Assembly (NCBI GenBank): GCA_040398845.1
Contig: JBBATH010000002.1
Location: 232,759-296,758 of the forward strand
Direction: 5' to 3'
Source: WLND01 sp040398845
Lineage (GTDB): Bacteria > Actinomycetota > Actinomycetes > S36-B12
DNA: 64,000 nucleotides
Part shown: positions 17,258-24,972 of the stretch, piece after piece
How positions within the stretch are numbered: the stretch's first letter is position 1
How the letters are laid out: every line of letters begins with the position of its first letter
Program-made: the position numbers and the translations under genes
The notes under the pieces: generated by a model
Seen by the model: the letters and a program-made list of their open reading frames with translations, nothing else
Databases searched by the model: none
Told to the model about the DNA's origin: nothing

Positions 17258-17346
17258 TCATTTCATCCATAATCCGGGAGAGTCGGCAGAATTCCGGCCA
17301 ATAAGCCTCGGATTTTGCCCGTGCTCCCGGATTATGGGCGAAATGA
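17258..17346. repeat. Long near-perfect inverted repeat between pmt and tRNA-Ala
   Basis: The left arm 17258-17280 (ends CATAATCCGGGAG) and right arm 17324-17346 (starts CTCCCGGATTATG) are reverse complements over 23 bases, with two mismatches. They enclose a 43-base loop. It lies between converging genes and could form a large hairpin at both transcript ends. The arms are much longer than a typical terminator and there is no T-tract, so a mobile or repeated palindromic element is an alternative. Confidence 0.65.
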
Positions 17347-17352
17347 CGAACG

Positions 17353-17428
17353 TGGTGGAGCTGAGGGGATTCGAACCCCTGGCCTTCTCATTGCGAACGA
17401 GACGCGCTACCAACTGCGCCACAGCCCC
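17353..17428 (-). tRNA. tRNA-Ala (anticodon CGC)
   Basis: The minus strand folds as a cloverleaf: 5' GGGGCTG pairs with CAGCTCC. A D arm GCGC-AGTTGGTA-GCGC, an anticodon loop TTCGCAA and a T arm with GGTTCGAATCC follow. Discriminator A and an encoded CCA complete the 3' end. The anticodon CGC reads GCG, alanine. Confidence 0.95.
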
Positions 17429-17478
17429 TTGCGTGCGCGGTAAGGGTAGCAAGGCCCCGCGCCCACCCGACAATGGGC

Positions 17479-18240
17479 CTACTCGCTTGACGCCCGGAAC
17501 TTTTTAAAATACGCCTCATCGAGGACCGGAATCGCCTCAGTGTCGGAGCGGCCGTCATCACGCGCGAAGTCAATGGTCTGCCTCGTGATGCCCTGCGGCG
17601 ACATCACCGGGGGTGCGATGATCGGTTTCCGCTCGACCTCGAGTGCCACCGTCGCGGCGCGAGGCGAGCCTGCCCGCGATGAGGTTGTTCGAGGCGCCGG
17701 ACGGCGGTCCAGCTCCTCGTGCGCGAGCCTGTCGCGTGATTCCCGGAACTCGCGAAGTTCACGTTTTTCTGGTCGAGCCTCTGCTCGACTGGCAGAGAGG
17801 ACTTCAGCGCGACTCGAGGCGGTGAGCGCTGACGCCACGACGAAGGCGATGACCATGGCGGCTGTTGCCACCGGCACCCACTGCGCCACGGTCCTCACCA
17901 CCGCCAAGATGAGCGTCACGATGAGCGTAGTCATGAGGATTGCCAGCACGACGGTCCGGCGGATCGACGCCCGCCTCGCGTTGGCGATCGCCCGCGCCTC
18001 CGCAGCGCGCTTGGCCCGCTCGGCAGCAAGTCTGGGGGTGACGGGCGGCTTCGGGTCGCGAGCCGCAACCCCACTAGTAACAGCGGTTTCGGCAGTGACC
18101 TTCGACCCGAGAAGTTCCATCGCGGAGCTGAAACGGGCGGTGGACTTTTCCTCACTCAACCGGTCAAGGCGACGCAGCCACATTGGGATAAGCACCGCAA
18201 TCCACAACACGATGATCGCGATGTAGATGAGGCTGGTCAC
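17479..18240 (-). CDS. Membrane protein resembling the actinobacterial divisome protein SepX/GLPR
   Basis: 253 residues. There is one N-terminal membrane helix (SLIYIAIIVLWIAVLIPMWL), two central ones (near residues 95-115 and 122-142), and long soluble Ala/Arg-rich segments. The layout and location next to rimJ and galU fit the SepX (Streptomyces)/GLPR (Corynebacterium) family, which tethers cell-division proteins. GLPR works with a MoeA-like protein, Glp; a glp/moeA gene that often lies between galU and rimJ is missing here. The start is leaderless: TAACGT lies six bases before GTG 18240. The family call rests on layout and neighbourhood. Confidence 0.6.
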   Translation of the reverse strand: MTSLIYIAIIVLWIAVLIPMWLRRLDRLSEEKSTARFSSAMELLGSKVTAETAVTSGVAARDPKPPVTPRLAAERAKRAAEARAIANARRASIRRTVVLAILMTTLIVTLILAVVRTVAQWVPVATAAMVIAFVVASALTASSRAEVLSASRAEARPEKRELREFRESRDRLAHEELDRRPAPRTTSSRAGSPRAATVALEVERKPIIAPPVMSPQGITRQTIDFARDDGRSDTEAIPVLDEAYFKKFRASSE

Positions 18241-18350
18241 ACTCGTACGTTAGAGGCTTCCGTGAGGCACAGCCCGTAGGCGAACACTTGGAGCCTCGGC
18301 GTGTCGCGCGAGCAGCGACGAGGGGTTCACCGCCACGGGTTCCCAGATGC

Positions 18351-18965
18351 TCAGGGGGTCAGTGTCTGACGTGCCCTTAACCGGGGAAGGACTCCTTCGG
18401 GGAACTCCCCCGCCATGACCACATAGGTCACGTGATCGCGCCAATCGCCATTAATATGAAGGTATTTCGGTCGATCGCCCTCCTTGCGGAGGCCGATCTT
18501 GTCGACGACCCGGAGCGAGGCAGCGTTCTCAGGTCTGATGTTGATCTCAACACGGTGAAGGCGCACGTTGTCGAAGCAGTAGTCGCACGCCATCGCGACA
18601 GCCGCCGGCATGATCCCCCGCCCGGCGAGTTCCTTGTCAATCCAGTAACCGATGTAGGCGGATCGCAGCGAACCGTAGGTGATGCCGCCGACCGTCAGCT
18701 GTCCGGCGAGCCGACCGTCAACGAGGATCGCCCACGGGAGCGCCCGGCCAGCACGGACGTCCTTTCGCATGCGCCGCACCATCTGCCCGAACGTCGCCGG
18801 CACGTCGGTGATGACCGACGACTCCGGGGGAAGGCTCGCCTCCCACGGTTGCAGCCACTCACGGTTACGACGCCTGACCTCACGCCACGCGCTGGCATCC
18901 CGTTGGCGAATGAGACGCAGGGTAATGTCGCCGTCTGACATCGTGGGTGACCGTGACCAGTTCAC
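18351..18965 (-). CDS. rimJ: GNAT N-acetyltransferase of the RimJ/RimL type
   Basis: 204 residues (196 if the internal MSDGDITL start is used). The core has LAGQLTVGGITYGSLRSAYI, the acetyl-CoA loop DKELAGRGIMPAAV and the C-terminal NAASLRVVDKIGLRKEG, typical of ribosomal-protein N-terminal acetyltransferases. The first ATG overlaps the galU stop by 4 bases, which suggests coupling. Same-strand order galU-rimJ-sepX-like. Confidence 0.85.
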   Translation of the reverse strand: MNWSRSPTMSDGDITLRLIRQRDASAWREVRRRNREWLQPWEASLPPESSVITDVPATFGQMVRRMRKDVRAGRALPWAILVDGRLAGQLTVGGITYGSLRSAYIGYWIDKELAGRGIMPAAVAMACDYCFDNVRLHRVEINIRPENAASLRVVDKIGLRKEGDRPKYLHINGDWRDHVTYVVMAGEFPEGVLPRLRARQTLTP

Positions 18966-19876
18966 TGCAGCCCTGCTACGAACTCCTTCAGCCAGTCCCG
19001 AAGGCCTGGGCCGAGATCCTCCCGCTCACTCGCAAGCATGATGCTCGCTTGGAGATACGAAAGGCGATCCCCGGTGTCATACCGTCGCCCAGAAAAGATA
19101 ACGCCGCGAACGCCTCCGCCCTCATCGGCCGGCATGGTCGAGAGGACCCGGAGCGCATCGGTGAGCTGGATCTCTCCGCCGCGGCCAGGCTGGGTTCGCG
19201 CAAGGACAGCGAACGCCGCGGGGTCAAGGAGGTACCTGCCGATCACTGCGAGGGTGCTCGGGGCATCGGCCACGTCAGGCTTCTCAACGAGGTCAGTCAC
19301 GATGACGACATCGGTCTCATCGGTCGGCGTCACTGCTGGGCACCCATAGAGCGAGATGCTCTCGCGCGGAACTTCCATGAGGCAGATGACCGAACCGCCA
19401 AATTCTTCTCGAATAGCAAGCATCCGCGGGAGCACTGGGTCGCGTGGGTCGATGAGGTCATCACCGAGGAGGACCGCGAACGGCTCGTTGCCGACATGGC
19501 TCTGCGCCATGAGCACCGCGTGGCCCAGACCGAGCGGATCACCCTGCCGCACGTAGTGGATGAGCGCGAGGTCCGTCGACTCAGTAACAAGGGCAAGACG
19601 CTCTTCATCCCCCTTGCGACTCAGCGCCTCCTCAAGTTCGAAGTTGCGGTCGAAGTGGTCTTCGAGCGGCCGCTTACTACGGCCGGTGATAAACAGGACG
19701 TCATCAAGGCCCGCCGCGACCGCCTCTTCCACGACGTACTGGATCGCGGGCTTGTCGACGACGGGGAGCATCTCCTTCGGGGTGGCTTTCGTCGCCGGGA
19801 GGAATCTGGTCCCGAGCCCCGCAGCCGGAACCACCGCCTTGCGAACTGCGCCGGTGTAACCGCCGATAGTCGTCAT
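18962..19876 (-). CDS. galU: UTP--glucose-1-phosphate uridylyltransferase
   Basis: 304 residues with GLGTRFLPATKATPKEMLP near residue 18, KPAIQYVVEEAVAAG, VLLGDDLI and VEKPDV, the bacterial GalU pattern. It makes UDP-glucose for cell-envelope glycans. ATG 19876 sits six bases after TATCGT (19883-19888), a leaderless start; the longer upstream reading overlaps the divergent cyclo-ligase gene. Confidence 0.93.
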   Translation of the reverse strand: MTTIGGYTGAVRKAVVPAAGLGTRFLPATKATPKEMLPVVDKPAIQYVVEEAVAAGLDDVLFITGRSKRPLEDHFDRNFELEEALSRKGDEERLALVTESTDLALIHYVRQGDPLGLGHAVLMAQSHVGNEPFAVLLGDDLIDPRDPVLPRMLAIREEFGGSVICLMEVPRESISLYGCPAVTPTDETDVVIVTDLVEKPDVADAPSTLAVIGRYLLDPAAFAVLARTQPGRGGEIQLTDALRVLSTMPADEGGGVRGVIFSGRRYDTGDRLSYLQASIMLASEREDLGPGLRDWLKEFVAGLQ

Positions 19877-19916
19877 GCGCCGACGATAGCCGCCCCGCGT
19901 AGGGAACGATGGGTAC

Positions 19917-20540
19917 GTGGACGAGTTGGGCACGGCGAGTGTCGGCGACAAGGCCGCTCTCCGCGCGCAGATTCGAACCGATCGCCGCTCGCGGACGCCG
20001 ACTGATCGCCACGCTGCAGGAATCGCAATTGCCTCGAACTCCCGCGACCTCCCACTGCCCGACAGTCTCGACGGTCTCATCGTCACCTGCTACCTGTCGC
20101 TTGTGACCGAACCCGACACCGGCCTGCTCATCAGGAATCTCCTCGCGCGAGGGGCATCAGTTCTCGTCCCTCGGGTTGCGGGGCATCACTTGGACTGGCT
20201 CCTCATTTCCGACGGCCAAGAGGTTCGACGCGGGCCCTTCGGCATCCGAGAGCCCGCCGGAATTCCCGTCGGACGAGGCGGTGCGCCGCTCGCCGATTGC
20301 ACCGCACTCTTCCTGCCCGCGCTGGCGATCGACGAACACGGCTACCGACTCGGGCAGGGTGGTGGCTTCTACGACCGGACCTTGGCCGACGTGGCGACGC
20401 ACGACCGGGGCGGTCCGATCAGGGTCGCGGTCGTCTTCGAGGAGGAGATCCTGCCCCGGGTACCAACCGACGCTCACGACTGCCGGGTCGACCTCGTTCT
20501 CACCGAGGCCGGCGTTCGCCACTTTCTGGGCGAGCCCTGA
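19917..20540 (+). CDS. 5-formyltetrahydrofolate cyclo-ligase
   Basis: 207 residues. The signature YRLGQGGGFYDRTLAD lies near residue 145, with the ATP-binding N-terminal KAALRAQIRTDRRSRT. It converts 5-formyl-THF to 5,10-methenyl-THF using ATP. It is divergent from galU, a conserved actinobacterial pairing. GTG 19917 lies six bases after AACGAT, a weaker version of the -10 box, so it may be leaderless. It ends three bases before the convergent acylase gene. Confidence 0.88.
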   Translation: MDELGTASVGDKAALRAQIRTDRRSRTPTDRHAAGIAIASNSRDLPLPDSLDGLIVTCYLSLVTEPDTGLLIRNLLARGASVLVPRVAGHHLDWLLISDGQEVRRGPFGIREPAGIPVGRGGAPLADCTALFLPALAIDEHGYRLGQGGGFYDRTLADVATHDRGGPIRVAVVFEEEILPRVPTDAHDCRVDLVLTEAGVRHFLGEP

Positions 20541-20543
20541 AGG

Positions 20544-23126
20544 TCACTCGCTCGGCCGGAGCACAAGCGTGTCGACAGCCCCCACCTCAATCTGGTCTCG
20601 GCTGAAGGCCCACGGGAACTGGGCTCCGGTTCGCCACGCCTCGATCTGGTCGTCATAGTGCGGATTGAACGCATGCCCGCTGGCCCCGGTGAGGTTCACC
20701 CACGTCGAAGCATCGAAATCGGCGAGGTCGATGACCTGGCGCATGCTCGGCACCCAGTCAACGGTGTAGCCGTTTTTCGGCGTCCAGCCGGTCGCATTGA
20801 CGGTTGACTCCCCGCCAGCGGTCTCGATGGGACCGCGGTTGAACAGCCACTCGATCGGCCAAATCCCACTCGTGCCCAGGGTCTGATTCTCCAGCGCAAG
20901 GGTGTGCAGCGACCCCCACGACCACTCGGAGGGATCATCACCCTGGCTAGCAGAGAGCTCCTGCGCCGCCGCTCCCAAGGCAGCCTCCAGCGTCTCATCA
21001 CGAGTCTGCGTTCCGTTGATCGTCTTGTCGTCCCACCAAAAATCACCCGGTGTGTCCCAGATGTTCTCGATCACCTGCCAGTACCGGTCGCCGCCACTTG
21101 CGTAAATGAGTTCCTCATCAGCAGCCGCGTCGAACATGCGGTGGACGAGTTGGCGCCATACTGCGTTGAGATATGCCGCGGGCGCCGAGTCTGCGGTCTG
21201 CTGCGCATCCCACCCATCAAGGAGCGCGACAGCGGGGGCGGTGAGTTCCGTCGTCGGCAGTTCAACGAGTCGCGGCGCGAGGAATGCCGCGAGTTCGTTG
21301 TGTCCGTCCATTTGGATCTCACGCATACGCTCGGCATTGACCTTCGCACCACCCGCGGTCGACTCCTCGATGAGATCGGCGATGCGCTGCGAGCGAGCAC
21401 CGTAGGCCCAATCGTCAGTGAGGAAAAACGGGTATGGCGGACCGATGACGGCCTGGTTCGCGGTGACAATCCAGCCCTCGGAGGGATTGAGGACGGACGG
21501 CAGTGACTCAAAGGCCAACGTGCCCTTCCATTGGTACGCCGAATCCCACCCGGGGACCGGCCACTTGCCGTCGTAGCCATCGCGGATCGGGATGCGGCCA
21601 GGGGCTTGGTAGCCGATATTTCCCGACACGTCTGCGTAGAGAAGATTCTGCGCTGGCACGGACAGCTTCATCGCGGCAGTGCGGAATTCCTCCCAGGTTC
21701 GTGCGGTGTTGAGCAGGTCGAAGGCATCGAAGGTCGGTGCCGGCTGCAGAGCGGTCCAGCGAAGGGCTACCCCATAGGCGGGGGGACGGCTCGGCTTCGC
21801 TCCTGACAGCGTAGATCCTGGTGCTGGCACAGGAGCATCGGCGCCGACCGCGCGATACGTATCTATGCCGGCGACGTCCGACACCATCGGGCCATCGATC
21901 GTCTCGCGTACGGTGATGACGACCGGTTCGCCACCGGCGACCTTGATGATCTCGTCACGCGTCGTGAAGGCAACGTCCTTCCCATCCACGAGGTAGCTGT
22001 CGCCATCGACCTTCTCGAGCACGAGGTCGGTGACATCGGGGCCGAGGTTCGTGAATCCCCACGCGATCGTGTCGTTGTGTCCGATGAAGATCCCGGGCAG
22101 GCCAGCCATGGACCACCCGGCGACGTCGTAGTTACAGTCCGCGGTCTGGGTCGTGCAGTGCAGCCCCGCCTGGTACCAGATGCTCGGCATCATGGGGGCG
22201 AGGTGCGGATCATTGGCGAGCAGCGGCTTGCCAGTGTCGGTCTTGTCGCCCGAGATTGCCCACGAGTTCGAGCCGATCCCCGGCCCCGTCGGCCCGAGCC
22301 ACCGGGTGAGTCCCTCGGTCGATGTCCGAAGCCGCTGCAATGCCCCGACAGCCTCGGAGGGGATGCGTGCCGACACGCCCTTCGATCCGGACGTCGGCAG
22401 GTTGCCCGCGTCGAACACCCCATTCACGACGGCGCCGGTCGTGACGATCGGGCGATGCTTGGCGAACGGGTACGGCGGGAACAGCTTCTCGGTCTGCTCG
22501 AGCCCCACTGACGCAGACATGATCGACCGATAGACCTCGTCCTCCATGTTGCCGCGCAAATCCCACGCCAAAACCTTGAGCCAACTCACCGAGTCGGCCG
22601 GGGTCCACGGCTCCGGCTGGTACTCGGGATTCTGCAGGCCGAGGACGGCATATTCCAGACTCAGCTCATCACCGCGACGCTCGGCAAGGTAGGCATTCAC
22701 ACCGGACGCGTAGGCGTCGAGGATCCGGCGCGACCTCGCCGAGAGCATCGGTATCTCCTGCTCCGCGATCCGTCGCCAACCGAGGGTCCGCAGGAACGAG
22801 TCGGTCGTCACCTGGCTCTCGCCGAACATCTCAGAGAGCCGCCCTGCGGTGATGTGCCGACGGACGTCCATCTCCCAGAATCGGTCCTGGGCGTGCACGT
22901 AGCCCTGCGCTGCAAACAGGTCCTCAAGTCCGTCTGCATAGAGTTGAGGCACTCCGAGGTCGTCACGGATGACCGTTACCGGGGCTGTGAGTCCTTCGAC
23001 GGTCACCTCTCCGGAGACAACCGGGAACGACGCCCGAACGGTGTGAACTCCGTAGAGCGCCACTCCGCCAACAACCAGAATGAGGATGAGGCCGATGACC
23101 CCCAGGACTCGCCACAGCACACGCAC
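20544..23126 (-). CDS. Penicillin-acylase family Ntn-hydrolase, membrane-anchored or exported
   Basis: 860 residues. Residues 5-30 are hydrophobic without an obvious signal-peptidase site. The alpha-chain part contains QGYVHAQDRFWEMDVRRH. The maturation site GIGSNSWAISGDKT near residue 284 supplies the N-terminal Ser nucleophile of the beta chain. LLANDPHLAPMMPSIWYQ and GHNDTIAWGFTN follow as expected. Family members cleave amide bonds such as acyl-homoserine lactones or penicillins; the substrate here is unknown. It is leaderless, with TACGGT six bases before GTG 23126. Confidence 0.88.
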   Translation of the reverse strand: MRVLWRVLGVIGLILILVVGGVALYGVHTVRASFPVVSGEVTVEGLTAPVTVIRDDLGVPQLYADGLEDLFAAQGYVHAQDRFWEMDVRRHITAGRLSEMFGESQVTTDSFLRTLGWRRIAEQEIPMLSARSRRILDAYASGVNAYLAERRGDELSLEYAVLGLQNPEYQPEPWTPADSVSWLKVLAWDLRGNMEDEVYRSIMSASVGLEQTEKLFPPYPFAKHRPIVTTGAVVNGVFDAGNLPTSGSKGVSARIPSEAVGALQRLRTSTEGLTRWLGPTGPGIGSNSWAISGDKTDTGKPLLANDPHLAPMMPSIWYQAGLHCTTQTADCNYDVAGWSMAGLPGIFIGHNDTIAWGFTNLGPDVTDLVLEKVDGDSYLVDGKDVAFTTRDEIIKVAGGEPVVITVRETIDGPMVSDVAGIDTYRAVGADAPVPAPGSTLSGAKPSRPPAYGVALRWTALQPAPTFDAFDLLNTARTWEEFRTAAMKLSVPAQNLLYADVSGNIGYQAPGRIPIRDGYDGKWPVPGWDSAYQWKGTLAFESLPSVLNPSEGWIVTANQAVIGPPYPFFLTDDWAYGARSQRIADLIEESTAGGAKVNAERMREIQMDGHNELAAFLAPRLVELPTTELTAPAVALLDGWDAQQTADSAPAAYLNAVWRQLVHRMFDAAADEELIYASGGDRYWQVIENIWDTPGDFWWDDKTINGTQTRDETLEAALGAAAQELSASQGDDPSEWSWGSLHTLALENQTLGTSGIWPIEWLFNRGPIETAGGESTVNATGWTPKNGYTVDWVPSMRQVIDLADFDASTWVNLTGASGHAFNPHYDDQIEAWRTGAQFPWAFSRDQIEVGAVDTLVLRPSE

Positions 23127-23142
23127 GAACCCACCGTAGGGA

Positions 23143-23535
23143 CTAGCGGCCCGCCGCGCTAGCCAAGTGCCAAACTCCCATGAACGCGGCGATGCAGGCG
23201 ACCGGCATGCCGATGACCGTCACCCAGAACTGTGTCCGCGCAGCCGACCACAGCAGGCTCGCATCCCAGCCGAAACCCGAGAAGGTGGTGAAGGCGCCGC
23301 AGAATCCGGAGAGGAGGAGGAGCCGTAGGTCGCCAGACGTGGTCGCGAGGACGAGGCCGGCGATCGCAGAACCGGTGACATTCACCGTGAACAACCCCCA
23401 GGGCACCATTCGCCAGTGCCCGCTCCCAACCGCAGTACCTCCGGCTCCCGCCATTCGTCCATGCACCCACCGATCAACCGAGTACCTCAGGGGCGCGCCC
23501 ACTGCGGCGCCCAGAGCGATTGCGAGGATGGTCAT
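23143..23535 (-). CDS. crcB: Fluoride channel subunit CrcB/FluC
   Basis: 130 residues, about four membrane helices. GAPLRYSVDRWV, GLFTVNVTGSAIAGLVLA and GFCGAFTTFSGFGWDA carry the conserved Asn and the Phe-box/TFS residues of Fluc channels. It exports fluoride. The ATG overlaps the stop of the other crcB by 4 bases. Paired short CrcB genes in Gram-positives encode oppositely oriented subunits of one heterodimer. Confidence 0.9.
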   Translation of the reverse strand: MTILAIALGAAVGAPLRYSVDRWVHGRMAGAGGTAVGSGHWRMVPWGLFTVNVTGSAIAGLVLATTSGDLRLLLLSGFCGAFTTFSGFGWDASLLWSAARTQFWVTVIGMPVACIAAFMGVWHLASAAGR

Positions 23536-23936
23536 CGTGGGCCCCGCGAAAGTACCCGGCCGAGGTGAACCGCGAGCAGGCCTGCGAGCACCGTGCCCCC
23601 GACGTACACGGCAGCCAGCCCCGCCGAGCCGGTATCGATGAGCACCCCGGCTTCTAGGGCGAATGCCGAGAACGTTGTGAACCCACCGAGAACACCGGTG
23701 ATGAGCAATGGCCGGAGCCACCAGCGATCTGCAACAACGGGCAATGTCGTCGCGAGCACCCCGATTGCGAGGCATCCAGCCACATTCACCCCGAGCGTCC
23801 CCCACGGCAGGGCGCGTGGATCGTGGGCGCCGATGATGAGGGTCACCGAGTGACGCGCGAGCGATCCGACCGCCCCGCCCGCTGCGATGACAGCCAGCAG
23901 GGTTGTGTGCCGGCCTACAGACATCCCGGACATCAC
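23532..23936 (-). CDS. crcB: Fluoride channel subunit CrcB/FluC (second subunit)
   Basis: 134 residues with GAVGSLARHSVT, GTLGVNVAGCLAIGVLATTL and GVLGGFTTFSAFALEAG, the same Fluc motifs as its partner. First gene of the pair. GTG 23936 is chosen because TACGGT (23943-23948) lies exactly six bases upstream, the leaderless pattern; an ATG is the next codon. No fluoride riboswitch fold was seen before it. Confidence 0.88.
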   Translation of the reverse strand: MMSGMSVGRHTTLLAVIAAGGAVGSLARHSVTLIIGAHDPRALPWGTLGVNVAGCLAIGVLATTLPVVADRWWLRPLLITGVLGGFTTFSAFALEAGVLIDTGSAGLAAVYVGGTVLAGLLAVHLGRVLSRGPR

Positions 23937-23989
23937 AGCCCCACCGTAGGGGACAGCGAATTGGACGGGACAGGGAAGACGAGGCACAA

Positions 23990-24016
23990 TTAGCACTCGG
24001 TACTTGCGAGTGCCAA
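23990..24016 (+). promoter_or_regulatory. CIRCE element (HrcA operator) before the FmdB-type gene
   Basis: TTAGCACTC (23990-23998), nine spacer bases and GAGTGCCAA (24008-24016) match the CIRCE consensus TTAGCACTC-N9-GAGTGCTAA in 17 of 18 arm positions. CIRCE is bound by the heat-shock repressor HrcA. It ends 26 bases before the GTG of the downstream gene. Confidence 0.9.
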
Positions 24017-24042
24017 TTGTTCGGAACCTACCCGGAGGAATC

Positions 24043-24444
24043 GTGCCCACCTACGAGTACGCCTGTGCCGCCTGCCACACCAAGCACGAGATCCAGCAGA
24101 GCATGAGCGACGACACCCTCACCATCTGCCCTACCTGCGGCGAGTCGACCCTGCGCAAGCTCTTCAATAACGTGGGCGTGGTGTTCAAGGGATCCGGCTT
24201 CTATCGCAATGACTCCCGCGACAAGACGAGCAGCGCATCCACGGCCAGCGGATCAGCGAAGTCCGACAGCTCGAGTTCTTCCGAGTCATCCTCGGGATCG
24301 AGTTCGAGTTCGTCCGACTCATCCTCGTCATCGTCGTCGTCATCCGACTCGAGTTCGACCTCCTCCTCGGGCTCGAGTGCACCCGCCCCGAGTGCTCCCT
24401 CGAGTACGCCTGCTGCCACTCCTTCCGGGAGTTCTAGCACCTGA
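24043..24444 (+). CDS. FmdB-type zinc-ribbon protein, likely orthologue of the redox-regulated chaperone Ruc (Rv0991c)
   Basis: 133 residues. The N-terminal 60 form an FmdB zinc ribbon: PTYEYACAACHTKHEI and TICPTCGESTLRKLF give two CxxC pairs. The remaining 70 residues are a disordered Ser-rich tail ending in Pro/Ala. In M. tuberculosis the equivalent protein is a heat-induced, oxidation-activated chaperone repressed by HrcA. The CIRCE element here and the shared neighbourhood (cyclo-ligase, galU, rimJ) support orthology. GTG 24043 has GGAGG just upstream, one of the few genes here with a clear leader and ribosome-binding site. Confidence 0.8.
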   Translation: MPTYEYACAACHTKHEIQQSMSDDTLTICPTCGESTLRKLFNNVGVVFKGSGFYRNDSRDKTSSASTASGSAKSDSSSSSESSSGSSSSSSDSSSSSSSSSDSSSTSSSGSSAPAPSAPSSTPAATPSGSSST

Positions 24445-24516
24445 GCCATGCATCGATGCGGGCGTGCCTGTGGATAACTATTTCCGCTGAAGGGCATGAC
24501 GCCCTACGGTCGGTAC

Positions 24517-24957
24517 ATGTTCTCCGCAGCCAAATTTGACCGATCACCGATCGCGGCTCTCGTCCGTCGCTATCGGCGTCCAATCGCCGCAGTCTGCGTT
24601 GGCCTCGCCGTGCTCCTCACCCTGTCGTCACTCAAAGCGCCAGCTCCGATCGCCTCCGGCCTCGAACCTGGCCCGCGCCTAGCTTTCGGCGAGGTTGCAG
24701 CGCCAATCACCCTCGCGAGCGCCGACATCGCCGCAAGCCTGCAGGTCGGCGACATCATCGATGTCGTCGCGGTCCCCAATCAAGAGGCCGGAGTCTCCGA
24801 GGTTGTCGCGCGCGGGGCTCGAGTCCTCAACATTGGCACACCGGATGGCTTCGGCGCTTCAGCGAGCGCCCTCGTCGTTCTTGCCTTACCGGAGTCTGAG
24901 GCACTCGCAATCGCCGACGCCACCACTGACTCCGACCTGACCGCCCTCATTCATTGA
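24517..24957 (+). CDS. SAF-domain (RcpC/CpaB-like) membrane-anchored protein
   Basis: 146 residues. A basic N-terminus (RRYRRP) is followed by one membrane helix (IAAVCVGLAVLLTLSSL). The SAF-like beta domain follows: APITLASADIAASLQVGDII, then DVVAVPN and a final ALVVLALPESEALAIADA. Such proteins occur with Flp pilus assembly or as isolated envelope proteins; no pilus genes are near. ATG 24517 is chosen over 24496 because TACGGT (24505-24510) stands six bases before it. Confidence 0.65.
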   Translation: MFSAAKFDRSPIAALVRRYRRPIAAVCVGLAVLLTLSSLKAPAPIASGLEPGPRLAFGEVAAPITLASADIAASLQVGDIIDVVAVPNQEAGVSEVVARGARVLNIGTPDGFGASASALVVLALPESEALAIADATTDSDLTALIH

Positions 24958-24972
24958 ACCACTCACTGACCA

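Noticed and set aside
23937..24042. Fluoride riboswitch before the crcB pair
   Set aside because: The upstream region shows only the leaderless -10 box and the CIRCE element of the divergent gene; no riboswitch fold could be drawn.
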